Origin: Punctularia strigosozonata HHB-11173 SS5
Lineage: Eukaryota > Basidiomycota > Agaricomycetes > Corticiales > Punctulariaceae
DNA: 64,000 bases
Direction of reading: 5' to 3'
Assembly (NCBI RefSeq): GCF_000264995.1
Contig: NW_006767435.1
Coordinates: 2,289,756 to 2,353,755, forward strand
Shown here piece after piece: positions 35,521 to 47,809 of the stretch (position 1 is the stretch's first letter; every line of letters begins with the position of its first letter). Under the pieces are notes generated by a model. That model saw only the letters and a program-made list of their open reading frames with translations, did not search any database and was not told the origin of the DNA. Position numbers and translations under genes: made by a program.

Positions 35521-35850
35521 AGTCCGTCGCTGTTCAAAACTTAGTCCCGTGGCCAGCAATTCCGCGGAGCAGCTTACAGCGATCAGGGGTCAATGAAGGC
35601 AAAGAACGCTCACTCGTGTCCAGCGCCTTCTGACGTGCAGCAGCACAGGCCTGGGAACGTTACTGGTACGGGAAGCACGTGCTTGGGACACGAAATATAA
35701 TTGGCAAAACCTCTATTCGAATCAGAGACTAGGTAGGGCCCGCGAAAAGGCTCCAAGGAGCGTATACATGTCAAACGTAGCATGGACCTGAGCGTTTACG
35801 TTTATGCAGAGCCCCCCACCGACATCATGGTCTAGTCATAATTGGTGATC
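35521..35850. other. 330-bp spacer between VPS8 start and transporter end
   Basis: Both neighbours are on the minus strand, so this should hold the VPS8 promoter and the 3' UTR of the transporter. No gene or repeat is seen. Confidence 0.45.
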
Positions 35851-38148
35851 TCAGTCACTACGACGTGGAAAAGCCCGCGATCGACCACGTACAAACGATG
35901 AAGCCGTTGGGCCGTCTAGGGTAGCCAACTCCTCCGGTGTGAGTGGTAGTCGAGGGATGAGGTACGTCCTTACGGGAACCAGTAGGAAAACGACAATCGG
36001 GAAACCGATAGCGGCTGTATGCATATTCAGCGACACCGCGTGCATATAACAGCAATACAAATCAACCTTGAGTCTGGGTTATGGCAAATGCAGCGCCGAA
36101 TCCGATGAGTTGCGCGACAACGAACAGCAAGACTCGTGACTTCCTGACTTTGTGCAAAGGATCATAAGGGGACATGAGGGATTTGTCACGAAAGAAATAG
36201 AAGATCTTCTGAGTTATCCCGTTTCCTTCCAAAGCGTCGGCACCCATGTACCAGCTGTGGACCTGTCAGTCGTTTCGGACGTCCTGGCCAGATTGATACA
36301 TACAATAAACCTGCCAGGACCCCACGAGGAATCAGGTGCAGTATATGCAGGAATGGTTTTGATAGGAGGACCAAGCATAGGGCACCCTGAGCAAGATTTG
36401 AAAGTCGCTGCTCTACTACCGCGATCGGCACCTCGTGACGATCGACTGTCGCAGGATCCAGCGGAGGTTCGGGATCATGAAATATGTGCCCATGATTGTG
36501 CTCATTGTCAAGTGATTCGGGACGAGCGGTGACGTTCGGCGAGGCACTCCTAATGCGCATTTGGTTGTCCGTTCCTGACGCCGCCTCCTTGCCTTTACTA
36601 ACGCTGCCAGGAGTGGCAGTTCCGGCCCTAGACGCGGGCACCGCTTCCTCCTTGTCGTCCTTGAATGGCCTGCCCATGACGAGGAGGGAGGTTGTGTGTA
36701 TAGGCGCCTGAGGTATCAATCCATTTGGAGCCGGCACGCCAATCAGCCCGGCTATGAACGTAGTGATGCCTAGTAGGAAGAAGTCATGATGGAAGCCGGG
36801 CGGTTTTCTGAGAGGAAACTGTGTTCCCTGTGCCATCAAGGACTGCATGCAAGGTTGATCAGGCGGGAGACTAAGACGAAGGTGGATTTCCATGGACTCA
36901 CCGACACGTTATGGTCGAAGAAGAACAGAACCCAAAGGACGACGCCAAAGGGGAACGCTATGCCGACCCACTTTCCGTCTAACTGCCAGAACCTGACAAG
37001 CCACTGGCGCCCACCGGCAGGCTGGAAAGCCCCGTTCACAGGCAAGGTGGATGGGTTAGCGGCATTGAATCTTCCCCAGTAGGCCATTGCGGAACTGGCA
37101 ACGAGCGATATCGGCATGCCGTAGTCTGCCAGGAAGCGACGTACATGGCGATGGAAGAATGTTGTTTGCGACAGCGATCGGAACAGAAATGAAGTAATGA
37201 GCATAAGGAGCGCGAGGATGATGCCGACGAAAGGCCCGTTTTCTGACGGAGCACTGACAAACTGGCGGGTGACGACTTGAACACCGTACTGGAGATACAC
37301 CCAGGACACGTAGAAACCAAAGATGTCGCAGGAAAACAAAGTCACGTATCTCAGAAAATTGCACCCTTGTTTTGGTCATGAGCGATGCTTCCAGCGATCG
37401 TATTTTCACAATACATACAGTTCAAGATGGCGGTAATCCAGTGGAATATGGCAGCCCAGAGATATACCCATCCCACCAGGTGAAGATAATTCGGCCTCGT
37501 CGCAGGGTCGCCTCGTTGCGTCAGGTCGAAGATAGTCTTGTTGAGCACTGTGATCGGTCCAGTCACACCAGCAATACAAAGGGGCTGAGCACCGAAGACT
37601 GAAAATATGAAGGCCGCCATGAAGGATGATAACAGGACTTCTGCGACACCATACTGTTCAGTGGTTTCTATCTGTGTAGAAAGAGTATCAGTATACATCA
37701 GCACACCAGCTAGCCACGACTCACTAAGTCTAATGAGAAGGCAATTCCTGGCAAGACGCTACGTTGGTCGTTAGTCATCACTAACAGGCAGACGGGTCGA
37801 AACTTACTTCGCGAAGAAGATGAGCACAATAGCAGGGACCACGCGATAGTTGTACGCGTCCTTCCAATCGCTCATATAGTAAGGCAGGCGAGACCGAATG
37901 TCGTTGAGGATCCCTGCGCCAGGTCGAAACCTCCTGTTCTTCGACGAAGGAAAGGAGTCGGGTGGGCTCGACTTCTCACTATTGGAGACAGTCCCTAACA
38001 GCCCAGTAGCCGGATCCGTTTGTTGTGTGCCCTCCTGTGGCTTGCTCTTATGTGCTGATACTTTGGTAGACTGGAATTGCGCCGACGCCTGCTCTGTCGC
38101 AGCCAAGGATGTCGTGCCATATGAAGAACTCGAGACGTCATCGGTCAT
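35851..38148 (-). CDS. BOR1: borate/bicarbonate-type anion transporter (HCO3-cotransporter family)
   Basis: Fungal Bor1 exports borate across the plasma membrane. The translation has the family's membrane core: RPGAGILNDIRSRLPYYMSDW, GVAEVLLSSFMAAFIFSVFG, AQPLCIAGVTGPITVLNKT, NYLHLVGWVYLWAAIFHWI, then YGMPISLVASSAMAYW, VLWVLFFFDHNVSSLMAQ, LLGITTFIAGLIGVPAPNG and LIPQAPIHTTSLLV. A charged loop (RPFKDDKEEAVPASRAG) leads to VVEQRLSNLAQGALCLVLL. The last exons give FVVAQLIGFGAAFAITQTQ and the end RSRAFPRRSD-stop. Several short introns interrupt it. The start is uncertain: the ATG at 38148 (MTDDVSSSSYGTTSL) is my choice; an in-frame ATG at 38334 would add 62 low-complexity residues. It shares orientation with the two flanking genes. 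Confidence 0.9.
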
Positions 38149-38527
38149 ATCGTGTACGGTATCAAGCAAGCGACCCTTCCTGCATGAAGCACAGTGTGTT
38201 GTGCCCGTAGGCAGCGGTAGAGGAGTAGGTGGGATGGAAGTCGGAAGTTGTGCTAAGTTAAACCATCGAACGTCATCTTGTCTGTCCGTACTTTCTTTGT
38301 TTTCTTGGTCATCAATACAACATTCTGGATGCACGATAATCTTCGTTCATCCACAACGGGACCAATCTCAACTGCAAGTTTGCACAAAATACCACGCCCA
38401 AATCTGAAAAACATGGCATTGACGCTAGCCAGCCACGCGAGAGGTGTACACGGAGATTTGACAGGCTCGCAGACGCTGTCGTTTGACCCTCCCAAATCCC
38501 ACGGCAGACATCGCATGGACGCCAATA
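38149..38527. other. 379-bp spacer between transporter start and amidohydrolase end
   Basis: It should hold the transporter promoter or, if the upstream ATG at 38334 is used, part of its coding region. The minus-strand frame 38253-38525 shows no domain. No gene is recognised. Confidence 0.4.
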
Positions 38528-41214
38528 CTAAACTGTACCAAAAACTGGTCGACCATCGATAACGGTGGCGAGCACCTTTGTCTGTAAGATGGACGGGACT
38601 GGGATCGTCATGATATTCTGGTTAAGAATCACGTAGTCGGCGCGTTTCCCAATTGTGATGGATCCAAGCATGTCTTCAGTAAAAGAGGCATAGGCGGGAT
38701 CCAAGGTCATCCCTGCTGCGAATATTAGATAGCTATGAGAGTTGTCGATGCGGCTGACCTTTGAGGGCTTCTTCGCGCGTCAGGCGTTGTTCCGGAAACC
38801 TGCAAGTCGCATCGGTTAGAAGTGAACTGCGGATGATAGTTATAACACGCACCAGCCCTCAGAACCCTTGGGCGATGTACCAGAAGGAGATAGCCTCGTG
38901 ATTGCGGCGTAGAAACCAGACATAGGGTTTAGATCTTCCACCGGGAAATCAGAGCCAAGTGTGATTCTGGCCCCGCGGTCCACCATTGACCGGAATGCGT
39001 ACAACATCTTGACGCGTTCGGGTCCAAGACGCTGAGCAAATTCAGATGGGTGTCAGAAAAGGCTGCGTACGACAGTGGAAATGATGTGATGAATGTTCAC
39101 GAACGTCTTCCGCATACCACATATCCGAAATCCTGATCACCCAATCGCATGAAAGGATGGACAGTGCTGAGCGTTGAAGAACTCACGCATGGGTAGGCTG
39201 CACACTGGCGATGACTGTGACAGGACATCAGCGCTTGCCTCACTGGGAGAGATTGGGTTGAGTCTCATACCTCCTAGGCGACCTAAGCGACTCATGTCGC
39301 CCTCTGTCATGATCTGAGCGTGCTCGAGTCGCGGTCGAAGTGCCGTCACGTTCACTCCACTGAGAGCTGATTCGAAGGCATCCAACACGAGGCCATTTGC
39401 CCTGTCGCCGATTGCGTGTATGTTCTAGTCGAGTCCCATTCGTCAAGACCACAAATGTGACATGTACATGGGGAGAGCTCTCTCACCACCTGCCACCCGT
39501 CATGCAAGAAACGCGGTATGACAGTCGTAAGAACTTCGGAGGATAGTCTCATGAAACCTTTTGTGCTCGGATTGTCGGTATACGGCTCATAAAGCTTAGG
39601 GTCTAATCAGCTAAGGTGGCAGGCGAAGACTCGAAGTGCCTACTGCAGCCCCTCCGGAGCGGAGGGCACCTGTATCAAGCAGGTGAGCGCTTGACGAATT
39701 CGGATAGAAGGCACCGTACCATCCGCGAAGATCTTTACACTGCGAGCGGTGAGTCTGGTCGTGCCGTTGTCAATCAGCTTTGGCTTCGTGTCTCCCCAAT
39801 ACGGAGCCTCTTCGTCGAAGAAAGTCATCCCGTAAATGCGGATCTGACCGATGATGCGTCAGCAGGTACTCAGAAAATCCGTGTCCGATCTCACCGGTAA
39901 AGGTGCCTTCTCCGACTGCCTTAAGGAAGTTCGGTACTATATCAGGGAGACCTCACTAAAGGGCTTACCGCTTGAAGAAGCTCAATGATGTGGGATCGAA
40001 ACCCGCATCGTGTACAGTAGTCAAGCCTCGCGCATGTGCATCGTTGACGGTTGTTTGGAAGCGTCTGAGCAGGTCTTCGTCTGTAAGGGCCGGACGTTTC
40101 ACAAGCTCCTGGGCGTTATCAAGGAAAACGCCTAAGATAGAATGAGCGCCACATCTGAATCATTATCAGGAACATACCAGTGGGAAGTCCTGAAGAATCG
40201 CGCCGGATGTAACCACCTTCGACTTCGTAGGGAATTGGGGTCATCTGCTCTAGAACCTTCGGTGAAACCCACAGAGCATGCCCATCTTTCTGCTGAAGGA
40301 CCACGGGCCTGCCCTTGACCAAAGGGTCTTCGTCGAAATCAGCCTAGAACGCCATCCTTTAGTGACATGTCTATGACTGGAACTGAGACGCACAGCAGTG
40401 GGCCATTCGCTCCTGGGCCAGGACGTATGATCCCACCCCCCTATGATTCCATCAATCACGAGGTTCCTTCAGCGTCTGGCAGTACATACAGCCCTCAATG
40501 AATTTGGAAGAGTTCGCCAGGATATCGGGATTGGACAATATGTACTCGCGGACGAGACTGACAGCCTCTGAAGTCGATCATGAACTGGCGAATCCGTGTA
40601 CAATACGGCGCGAAAGGCGTACCCTTACTACTCTTGGCGCTCTCCAGAGGTATTTGTCGGCTCGCACCGTACTCAAGCGTGTGACCATGAGAATCTACCG
40701 TGGTTATTCAGGCTGGACGTTTTTGACGAAGGTGTCCATGATCGTACCGCTCAAACCCGGCACTACGATAGAACTGGACTCTATGAAGCGCACATTCAGC
40801 TTCTCCCCGTTCCCGTGAGTTTGCCACCTCTCAGTTACGGATTCTACGCAAAAAGGTTGAGATTGAGAGTTTGGCTCGTAGAAGTAGCCACATACGAATG
40901 CTCCCAACATCCAAGAAGCGGTCTCCATCAACCACAAGACACTGCACTTGAGGTCCTTGATCATCAGCCGTGTATATTTTCGCGCCTTCCGGTGAGCATA
41001 TTGCATACGCATGCGGCAGTGACCTGGATATCTGCGGACGACGAAGAGCAAGGTACGCCACACCGACAGCGACGTAGCTTAATGCCACGTAAGCCAACGT
41101 GCTCAGCCCTTGACGGCTTTTGGCAGCGGAACTCGAGGGACCATGCTTTGTGGCATCTTCGTTGGATTTGGACCCCGTAGCAGGCTCCGCGCGGCGTTGG
41201 CGCACGTCCGACAT
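38528..41214 (-). CDS. membrane-anchored YtcJ-type amidohydrolase
   Basis: A short basic N-terminus leads to one hydrophobic span (LSTLAYVALSYVAVGVAYLAL), so the enzyme is probably a type II membrane protein of the secretory pathway. The metal-dependent hydrolase core has the YtcJ/NfdA pattern: IVVPGLSDSHGHTLEYGA (first metal ligands, formed across an intron), then KGRPVVLQQKDGHALWVS, SVKIFADGALRSGGAA (also across an intron), HAIGDRANGLVLDAFES and ITLGSDFPVEDLNPMSG. The end is VLATVIDGRPVFGTV-stop, part of the beta-sandwich. Nine or more introns fit. The family hydrolyses amide or ester bonds in small molecules (N-substituted formamides in one characterised bacterial member); the substrate here is unknown. 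The ATG at 41214 opens MSDVRQRRAEPATG. Confidence 0.87.
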
Positions 41215-43146
41215 TATTACCGGTATAGACGGCCGGCCTGAGCTGAAAAGGGGTGCACACACACCCCAGCCAGAATGCCTTTTAAGCCTCACAGCCCTGA
41301 GCCTGAGTATATTCGCGCGCTTCAAAAGTTGGATCGATCAACGAAAGCTATATACCTCGGACTTCGAGGGTGGGATGCTCCGGATGGCTGTCACTCCGCA
41401 CTAGGGAAACAAGCGCCCGTCTAATCCGGCAAATTCACGCGGCAGTGGCGGCACGCAGTCGCCGGTAACTGCTTCAGCTCGTCGTGTAACATCGCCAGTG
41501 GATGACTAGCACTGGGATATGCATATGAAAGTGCAATCGACATCTGGTATCTAATACAGTCGGATCGGCGAGTGTCGTTCTAGATTTTCATGTGAATTTC
41601 CATAAATCTCTTGTCGTCCCTCCGCGCAACGGGGTTGGAATCAATTGGCGGTTCAATGAAACGGTTTGGCGTGCGCAATTTTTTTTTTTTTGCTGTGGCA
41701 TAAAGAAGCGAGTCGCTCTTACAAAGGCAAGCGACCGGTTGCATTGGGAGAGTCCGGCTCGGTGGACATACTCCTTGGGGTACGTAGGTCCGGAAAGTTT
41801 CAGCATTTCCCCTTGCATTCCGGCTTCTCCGGACTTACATGTTCGCGGTTCATGCCCCTACCGAATCAGGAGACCGCACGACGTAGCAAATTTTATAGAA
41901 GGCGAATACAGAATAGACTCTGAGCAGCAGGATCACGCGTGTTCCTTGCAAGCGCCGGCATCCTTCGTTTAGGCGCACGAGCGCCAAACAGTCATCGTCA
42001 ATAAGACGCATTGCATGCGCATGTTGGCTCGTATTTGGTCAGAGCGGCCCGGGAATCGCCCAGGGAAAACAGAGCAACAGATCCGAACATCCGAGCGCTG
42101 GACCTTGGAACGTGAAACCTGGAGAGCCTACCCCGCGCAGAGACGCTCATCGCTCTCCGTGGATGTCAAAAGTTGGCGTAAAGCCGCAGTCAGTTTCCAC
42201 GCCTAGGCACAGACACCGTGATGTGTTGATCAGGGGATGACTGCGATCTTCGAGAGATCTCAGGGGATCTAAGACCGAAACCTGCGATTTGTTACCCGAC
42301 GGCAGATCGATGAATGCTTTGCGGCTCTGTGGGTACCAAAGCAGGTAACCGAATCCCTGCCGCGGTTTTGACCGTAAGACGCCACGCATACGAGGTAGAG
42401 TTTGTCGTCGAGGAAAGAGTCCGGATAATCCGGAGCAGAAAGGCGCAGAAAGGCCTCTGGCCATGGTTAGGACGAGAAGTTTACATTGGTATATGACAAT
42501 CTTCTGGAATCCATTGCAATTCTGTTGACCAAGATGGTGATGCCGCAGCAACGTTGGCAACGGAGATGAGAAGTCGATTGCAAGGCAACTGGCACGAGAC
42601 AAACGCCGACAATGACTGAAGTTGAGTAAGCAACGCGGTCGCGTTGCTGAGCTTCGATGTTGGCTGGACAACCAAGTTCCATGCACGGGATAAGATGCAG
42701 TTCAATTTTGCCGCCGTTGTTGGCCTTACCCGCAATAGTTGGGAGGGATGCCTAGGCATTTTTGAACAGAACCTGTTACGCGTTGCTCGCCCCGGATATC
42801 GATGGGCAATAGCCTTGGCACTATAACGATGTCCCGAGCACAGATATGCAATCATACAGGAGGATTCCCGTACCTGTTGTATGGGCGGTATATTGCAGTT
42901 GCCACATCAGCCCCGTCATATTTTGGATATGTCTGAGTCCAAGTCGCCGGGGTAAAGCGAATCGGGTTGTGGGTGCACCTCGACGTCTTTTTCGTCGTCG
43001 GCGTCCAGAAATGGCTTGAAGGTCGAAAGCGGCCGAACAGCGCCAGCGGTAGTATCAGCCGGTATCGAGCAAGGAGTATAGGCCTCGACGAGACTCGGTT
43101 GAAGTGTTCTGGCTAACCACACTCATAGTACCCAGGACAATACATT
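41215..43146. other. 1.9-kb region without a recognisable gene at the left edge of the accessory island
   Basis: The first few hundred bases should hold the amidohydrolase promoter. Beyond that there are only short frames with no domain (41592-41972 plus, 42147-42686 minus, 42916-43122 minus). A run of T lies near 41681-41693. The frame at 42916-43122 (ends YPGDLDSDISKI-stop) could be the tail of a decayed gene but has no upstream partner. GC content drops relative to the flanking exons. I read it as intergenic or decayed sequence. Confidence 0.45.
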
Positions 43147-43269
43147 CCAGAAAGTCCCGATAACTGGCAGGTTGTTCGGCGCACGTGTTCGCCGAAACAG
43201 AAAGTCCCAGAAAGTCCCGATAACTGGCAGGTTGTTCGGCGCACGTGTTCGCCGAACATGTTCGGCGAA
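43147..43269. repeat. 60-bp tandem duplication with GTTCGGCG palindrome cluster
   Basis: A 60-bp unit beginning CCAGAAAGTCCCGATAACTG starts at 43147 and again at 43207. Each unit contains GTTCGGCGCACGTGTTCGCC. The second runs into a perfect 18-base palindrome CGCCGAACATGTTCGGCG at 43250-43267. A diverged copy of the unit, on the same strand and alignable over about 60 bases, lies at 55470-55530 upstream of the KDZ transposase. It looks like a terminal or subterminal block of a transposon. Confidence 0.7.
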
Positions 43270-43787
43270 TAGCAAGCCTTCGGCTTGGCGGCATGTCCGG
43301 GAGTGTGGCTCCGCTTTCCCGGCATTGTGCTTTGCCGATGACTGTCATCAAGTCGCGACCTCGCTGTTGCCGCCATCGTCTTCACATAGCAGCCACAGTT
43401 GCCGCCATCGTCCCCGCCGCCATCTTCCTCACAAGCCACTCTCTCGCTCGCTGCTGCCTGCTCCTACCTGCCTGCCGCTTTCCTGTCCTGTAAACTGCCA
43501 CACGCACATCTGCCTGATGCTAACCATGGCCCTACTGCCATCTTCCCGCCTACTGTTGCAACAGGCCACAACCACGACAGCGGAGTGGCGGCGCCATGTC
43601 TCAGACAGTGTTCAAGGATTCATCTGTTCAGTGGCCACTGTTCTGCCACACCCGCTGCTGTACCTGCCATGGCCATGCGCCCACCGTGGCTCCAAGCTCA
43701 CATATATGTATAATAACCCCTTGAGCTCAATAATATTACTGTTCTTCCCGTTCCTGCGTGCCTCTCTGTTTAAGTCTTCCTGCCTGC

Positions 43788-46700
43788 ATGGCACCGCCTC
43801 GTCCAGTCCGCGCTGCTGATCTCAATGTTATCCCCATCTCAACATGTCCATACTGTCCAGGTCTCCAACGCATGGACCCTGTAGACGTCCACAAGGGCAG
43901 TAATGATGTTTTCAACTGTGGAAAGATCGTTCAGAAGGTACACTCAGCTCATGCAATGATCTAGTTGAACCTGCTAATCTGAGCTGCAGTGTCCTAATTG
44001 CCATAAGCTACATATCCACTCAAACATTCCGTTTCTCTATTCCCATGCTCAAGAATTCGTCCGACGCTTCCGTGGTGGCCTTGCTATGGAGAACCTTATC
44101 CTGGAGCAGGCACCGCCTCCATCTCCTCGGAAGAAGATTCGCAAGGGAGAGAAGCGGCCACTCGAGTACTGCAGAAACGGGTGCACGACACAGCCTAAGT
44201 CTGGCTCTCAGCCCAAGCGGGCTGAGCATAACTGTGTTGGTCTCTTTTGCAAGCCATGCTGCCTAGCCGACTTCAACAAATGTGTCGCTTTGGGGACCGC
44301 TCGCCAGATGTGCCCGCCTCACAATCATGCTGCGATCACCGCACGAACTGCACCATTAATCCCTGTCCCTGCGGTTTCTGAAGATGTCTTTGCCCCTGAT
44401 CCAGAACAGCTGTCAATGCTGAGCAACTTGTTGCAGTCGCTTTCCCGGCCATCTCCCACAAAGCCTGCTCACGATGTTCTGCCAGGCAGTCCACAAGCCC
44501 CAGCTTCGGTGGCTGAGCCGTCCTCTCCTTTTGCACCGCTGGCTTTGGCGACACCTTCACCATCTCCGGCTCCTGCACCCACACCCACGCCATCTACCTC
44601 TGGTGGTTTTCCATGTACTCCGTCAGCTCGTGCACCCATCTTGAAGGCTATCAGCTCTACTTGGACAGAGTCTCGATTACCCGTCATCGCAGAGACAGAA
44701 AATACTGTCCGACATAAGCAGGTCCGGAAGGAGGTTGACAGCCGTGTTCGAAAGCGCATAGTTGTTGTTGTATGGTACAAGGTACGTTTTCAAATACACT
44801 CCTTTGGGCAGCCGTAGTCTTACTCTTTCTTTGCAGGATGGAGAACCACCACGACGAATTGACATTGACCTCAGCAGAACGTGGCCAAATCTCGTTCTTG
44901 AGCATCATGCGGACATCATCGACATGTTTCAGCTGATGTGCTCGACCTGGATTGATGTATATTACCCTGATGAAGCAGAGTGGAGGTCAATCAAAATAAC
45001 CGCTGCAGTTCCCGTGCATCAGGGTGATAATACTGCCACTCCGCGGGTCTTACTTCGCATCAAACCAGATGCTCTTCGCTCCCTCGAGAACTGCCCTGAC
45101 CTTGACCAGGAGCTTGCACGGCAACCCTATCGTCGTGCTTCAAAGCGTCCCAGTGGTTCCGAGGCAGCGAATTCGATTGCTAAGAAGGTCCGAGTCGAAT
45201 CGGATCATCTACTCCTTCCGATGGACACATCGCACATCACTTTACCTACAGCCATCGCCTCCAAGATTGCCCCTGCTAGTGTCCCCAGTTCCGACGTCAT
45301 GCCCACTGCTCCAGCCAACCCATCCATCCCAGCTCCTACGGAGGCCGCTCTTCCACTCCGTCATTGGCCCTCAGAATACCACGTCTGCGAAATCGCCCTG
45401 GGCTTGCAGACCTACGATTACCTCATGGATCTCAAGCCTGATGATATCGAAAACCAGCAGGCTGCGTATCATGCTGCATGGTCTGATGCTACTCCTTTAA
45501 AGCGGACCACATTCCACGACAATCGAAAATTGTGGATTTACAGCCCAGAGGAGCTCAGGACACGCTTCCTCGCATATGGCAACTCGGATGCTGGCCTATG
45601 GCGGGTATTTCAGAAAGCGTACAACAAGGAATATGGCTCTGCGAAACCGACAGGCATGACAATGCCATCGAAACAGGTTCATCGTCATCAAGGTGTCAGC
45701 AAGCACGGGCGAACAAGTGCTTTTGCAAGCCACACCATTCCGAAGACTCAGCCATTTCCCGTCCTTGAGCGCCTGGATCCTCCAAGGGTGATTCCGATCA
45801 TTCACGGACTTGATGACGATGAACACGAGAAGGAGGCGGAGAAACCGGATCTCATCGATCATGACTCGGTTATGAAATGTAACTACAATCCGTTCGCAAG
45901 TCTCTGATCATCACCTAACACATATTCAGTTGCAGATCGGTGCCCGTGGTGCGATACGGATCTCGACTTTATACCCTCTGCCGACTTCCTCAAGATCTAT
46001 AAGGAACTCTTGAAGGTGTCTTGGTCTGAACCATCGTCAGAGAACAAGTACCACCATGCGACATTCGATCTCAAACGTCAGCTTGCGTTTTGCTCTCAAC
46101 ATCACTTCGAAAGCGATGTTCTCCTTGCCCGCCATCTCGGTTGGCCGCAAATCATTGACTTTGCACGCCTCCACAAGCGTATCCGACGTCTATACGATGC
46201 CATACGAAGCCATGCAACGTCCCCCATGAACGAGTTTCTTATCGCTGCAATAGCCCGCTCTGCGGGAACAGTAGGCGCAACAAATACAACCCAGCGCTCA
46301 TTGTCTTCCCTCAGCAAGACCTCTGTGGGCTAGTAAGTCATGTTGTCTATCTGTTCATGCTACGGATGATGCTAATTGCACGCTATAGCTACGGGGAGAA
46401 GGGGCTCCTCATCATACTGGCTGTTCTCAAATACAGCCTGTTTCCTATCTCTTCTCCGGCGATTGACCTCGTTGCGATCAACCCTTTGTCGTACTCGTTA
46501 TTCCTCCATGAGGTCCTTGTCCCTGAAACTGCCACTCAGCTCATCATGCAAGACCTCCCTCAACTCGACCGTGAGGGTGCTATTCAAACGCTTCATCGAA
46601 GCCGTACATACGGGGACAGGATGTTTGGAGATAGCGCTGATGATGATGAGGTCGCTCATGTCTACGCGGAGATGAATGCTCTACGAGCGAAGGAGGCTGC

Positions 46701-46965
46701 AGATTTTACTCTCGATCCCAATCAAGAAGTCGGCGAATCCTTTGGTGACTGGTTGGACAAGCACGAGTCCAGGGATGATTGCCTATCTATCCCTCGAGAC
46801 TTAGAGACTGCTACTGGCGTTGAGGGAAACGATGTTCAAGGTGACCAAGTGTCAACCAGGGTGAAGCGCGAGGAGGTCAGCATTGAACTTGGATCATCTT
46901 CTGGGTCCGGCTACCGCACGGAGATAGCTAATGGCATAGAGATTTTGGTAATCGACGAAGACTAG
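43788..46965 (+). CDS. zinc-ribbon, Cys-cluster and RTC4-like domain protein, 987 residues
   Basis: Five exons (43788-43937, 43990-44781, 44837-45878, 45930-46332, 46389-46965) join in phase with GT-AG sites. Residues 19-55 form a zinc-ribbon-like set (STCPYC ... CGKIVQKCPNCH, split by intron 1). Next is a Cys cluster (EYCRNGC, HNCVGLFCKPCCLADFNKC, CPPHNH). A Pro/Ala-rich linker follows, then a conserved block with SEYHVCEIALGLQ and LWRVFQKAYNKEYG. The C-terminal third looks like the RTC4-like domain: RCPWCDTDLDFIPS, LAFCSQHHFES, GWPQIIDFARLHKRI, YGEKGLLIILAVLKYSLFP and EVLVPETATQLIMQDL. Yeast Rtc4 was found through telomere capping genetics; the molecular role is unknown. The position in a transposon-rich island suggests an accessory, perhaps DNA- or RNA-binding gene. 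Intron 3 has two usable acceptors six bases apart (45929 and 45935). Confidence 0.8.
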
Positions 46966-47122
46966 GACACGTGTAAAAAACACCAAGCATGTATTCTAAC
47001 CTACTACAATGAATCAACGTCGCGATGATACACTGTTGCGTCTTTGGGGGCAAGCGCAATCGCACCTGCGACTGGCGAGCGCAACTGCGTCTGGCGAGCG
47101 CAACTGCGTCTTCGATAATAAC
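46966..47122. repeat. short tandem repeats downstream of the RTC4-like gene
   Basis: Between about 47065 and 47115 the unit GGCGAGCGCAACTGCGTCT is repeated two to three times with small changes. It precedes the larger direct repeat at 47123. No gene is recognised here. Confidence 0.5.
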
Positions 47123-47335
47123 GGCGGCAGCATCTTCGATAGCGAGAACGACCTTAGTAAGAGGGAATGCGGATGAATGTGGTAAGCGCCGTGTAAAAAG
47201 ACTGGTGACCAAGCAGGGAGAAGGAAAACGGTTACGCACATGGAGAACCCTCTGCGCTATTGCCCATCCTGGTTTCTGGAAGCGTGCTCCCAGTCGGCGT
47301 AGCCTGCGTTTGCAACGGCGCACACCGGCTTCGCA
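47123..47335. repeat. long direct repeat, copy A
   Basis: This 213-bp stretch recurs as copy B at 47810-48010. Shared blocks include GCGGCAGCATCTT near the start, GACCAAGCAGG in the middle, and CAGTCGGCGTAGCCTGCGTT followed by CACACCGGCTTC near the end. Both copies have the same orientation and are moderately diverged with small indels. Confidence 0.7.
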
Positions 47336-47433
47336 TGGTGAGGTAGGAGCCCTGGTCGTTCCCGTCGACGGGTGCCTGTTCGGCGGCGGCGGCGAGGAGC
47401 TCATGCATGCACGCGAAGGAACCGATTTTGGGC

Positions 47434-47640
47434 GAGGTCAGTCACGGTGGCTGAACCTCCGACAGCGAGCATGGACGAGACGATGATGTTCGTCGCGAGG
47501 CTACAAAGGATCGGTAAGTCGACCGTACGGTGATAGCCATCGTCTCATGACGTACCAGAAGCATATGAAGACACCGTGGGCGATATTACCCCATCGTGCG
47601 CCGACGAACATGGCGGCACCACCGGAGAGGTCGAAGCGTA
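47434..47640 (-). pseudogene. fragment of a DUR3-type urea transporter gene
   Basis: On the minus strand the sequence encodes FVGARWGNIAHGVFICF, then a consensus intron (GTACGT...TTTGTAG), then CLATNIIVSSMLAVGGSATV and TDL. This matches a well-conserved pair of membrane segments in fungal DUR3 sodium/urea symporters, where I recall a VGARWG...ATNIIVS..L.LGGSATVTDLTG pattern. Similarity stops abruptly after TDL at about 47434, and upstream of FVGARWG it is blurred and appears to change frame. Only about 45 recognisable residues remain of a protein of about 700, so it is a dead fragment. The intron is intact, meaning the piece came from genomic DNA rather than from mRNA. Confidence 0.65.
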
Positions 47641-47809
47641 GAGGGAGAGCACGGCCTGGATCGCAACGTGGAACGTGGGTGCGTTGAACGTCTCAGACCA
47701 TCGTCTTCTCCCGGTTAGCTTTGGGATTCAGCGGGCCTTGGTGTGCACAGTATTGGAGAACGCCGCCTGCGAGGCGAGCGCGGTCGAAGCGATCGCGGTC
47801 GAAGCGATG

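Noticed and set aside
42916-43122. Short minus frame ending YPGDLDSDISKI
   Set aside because: Looks protein-like at its end, but there is no upstream exon, domain or start; too short to support a gene.
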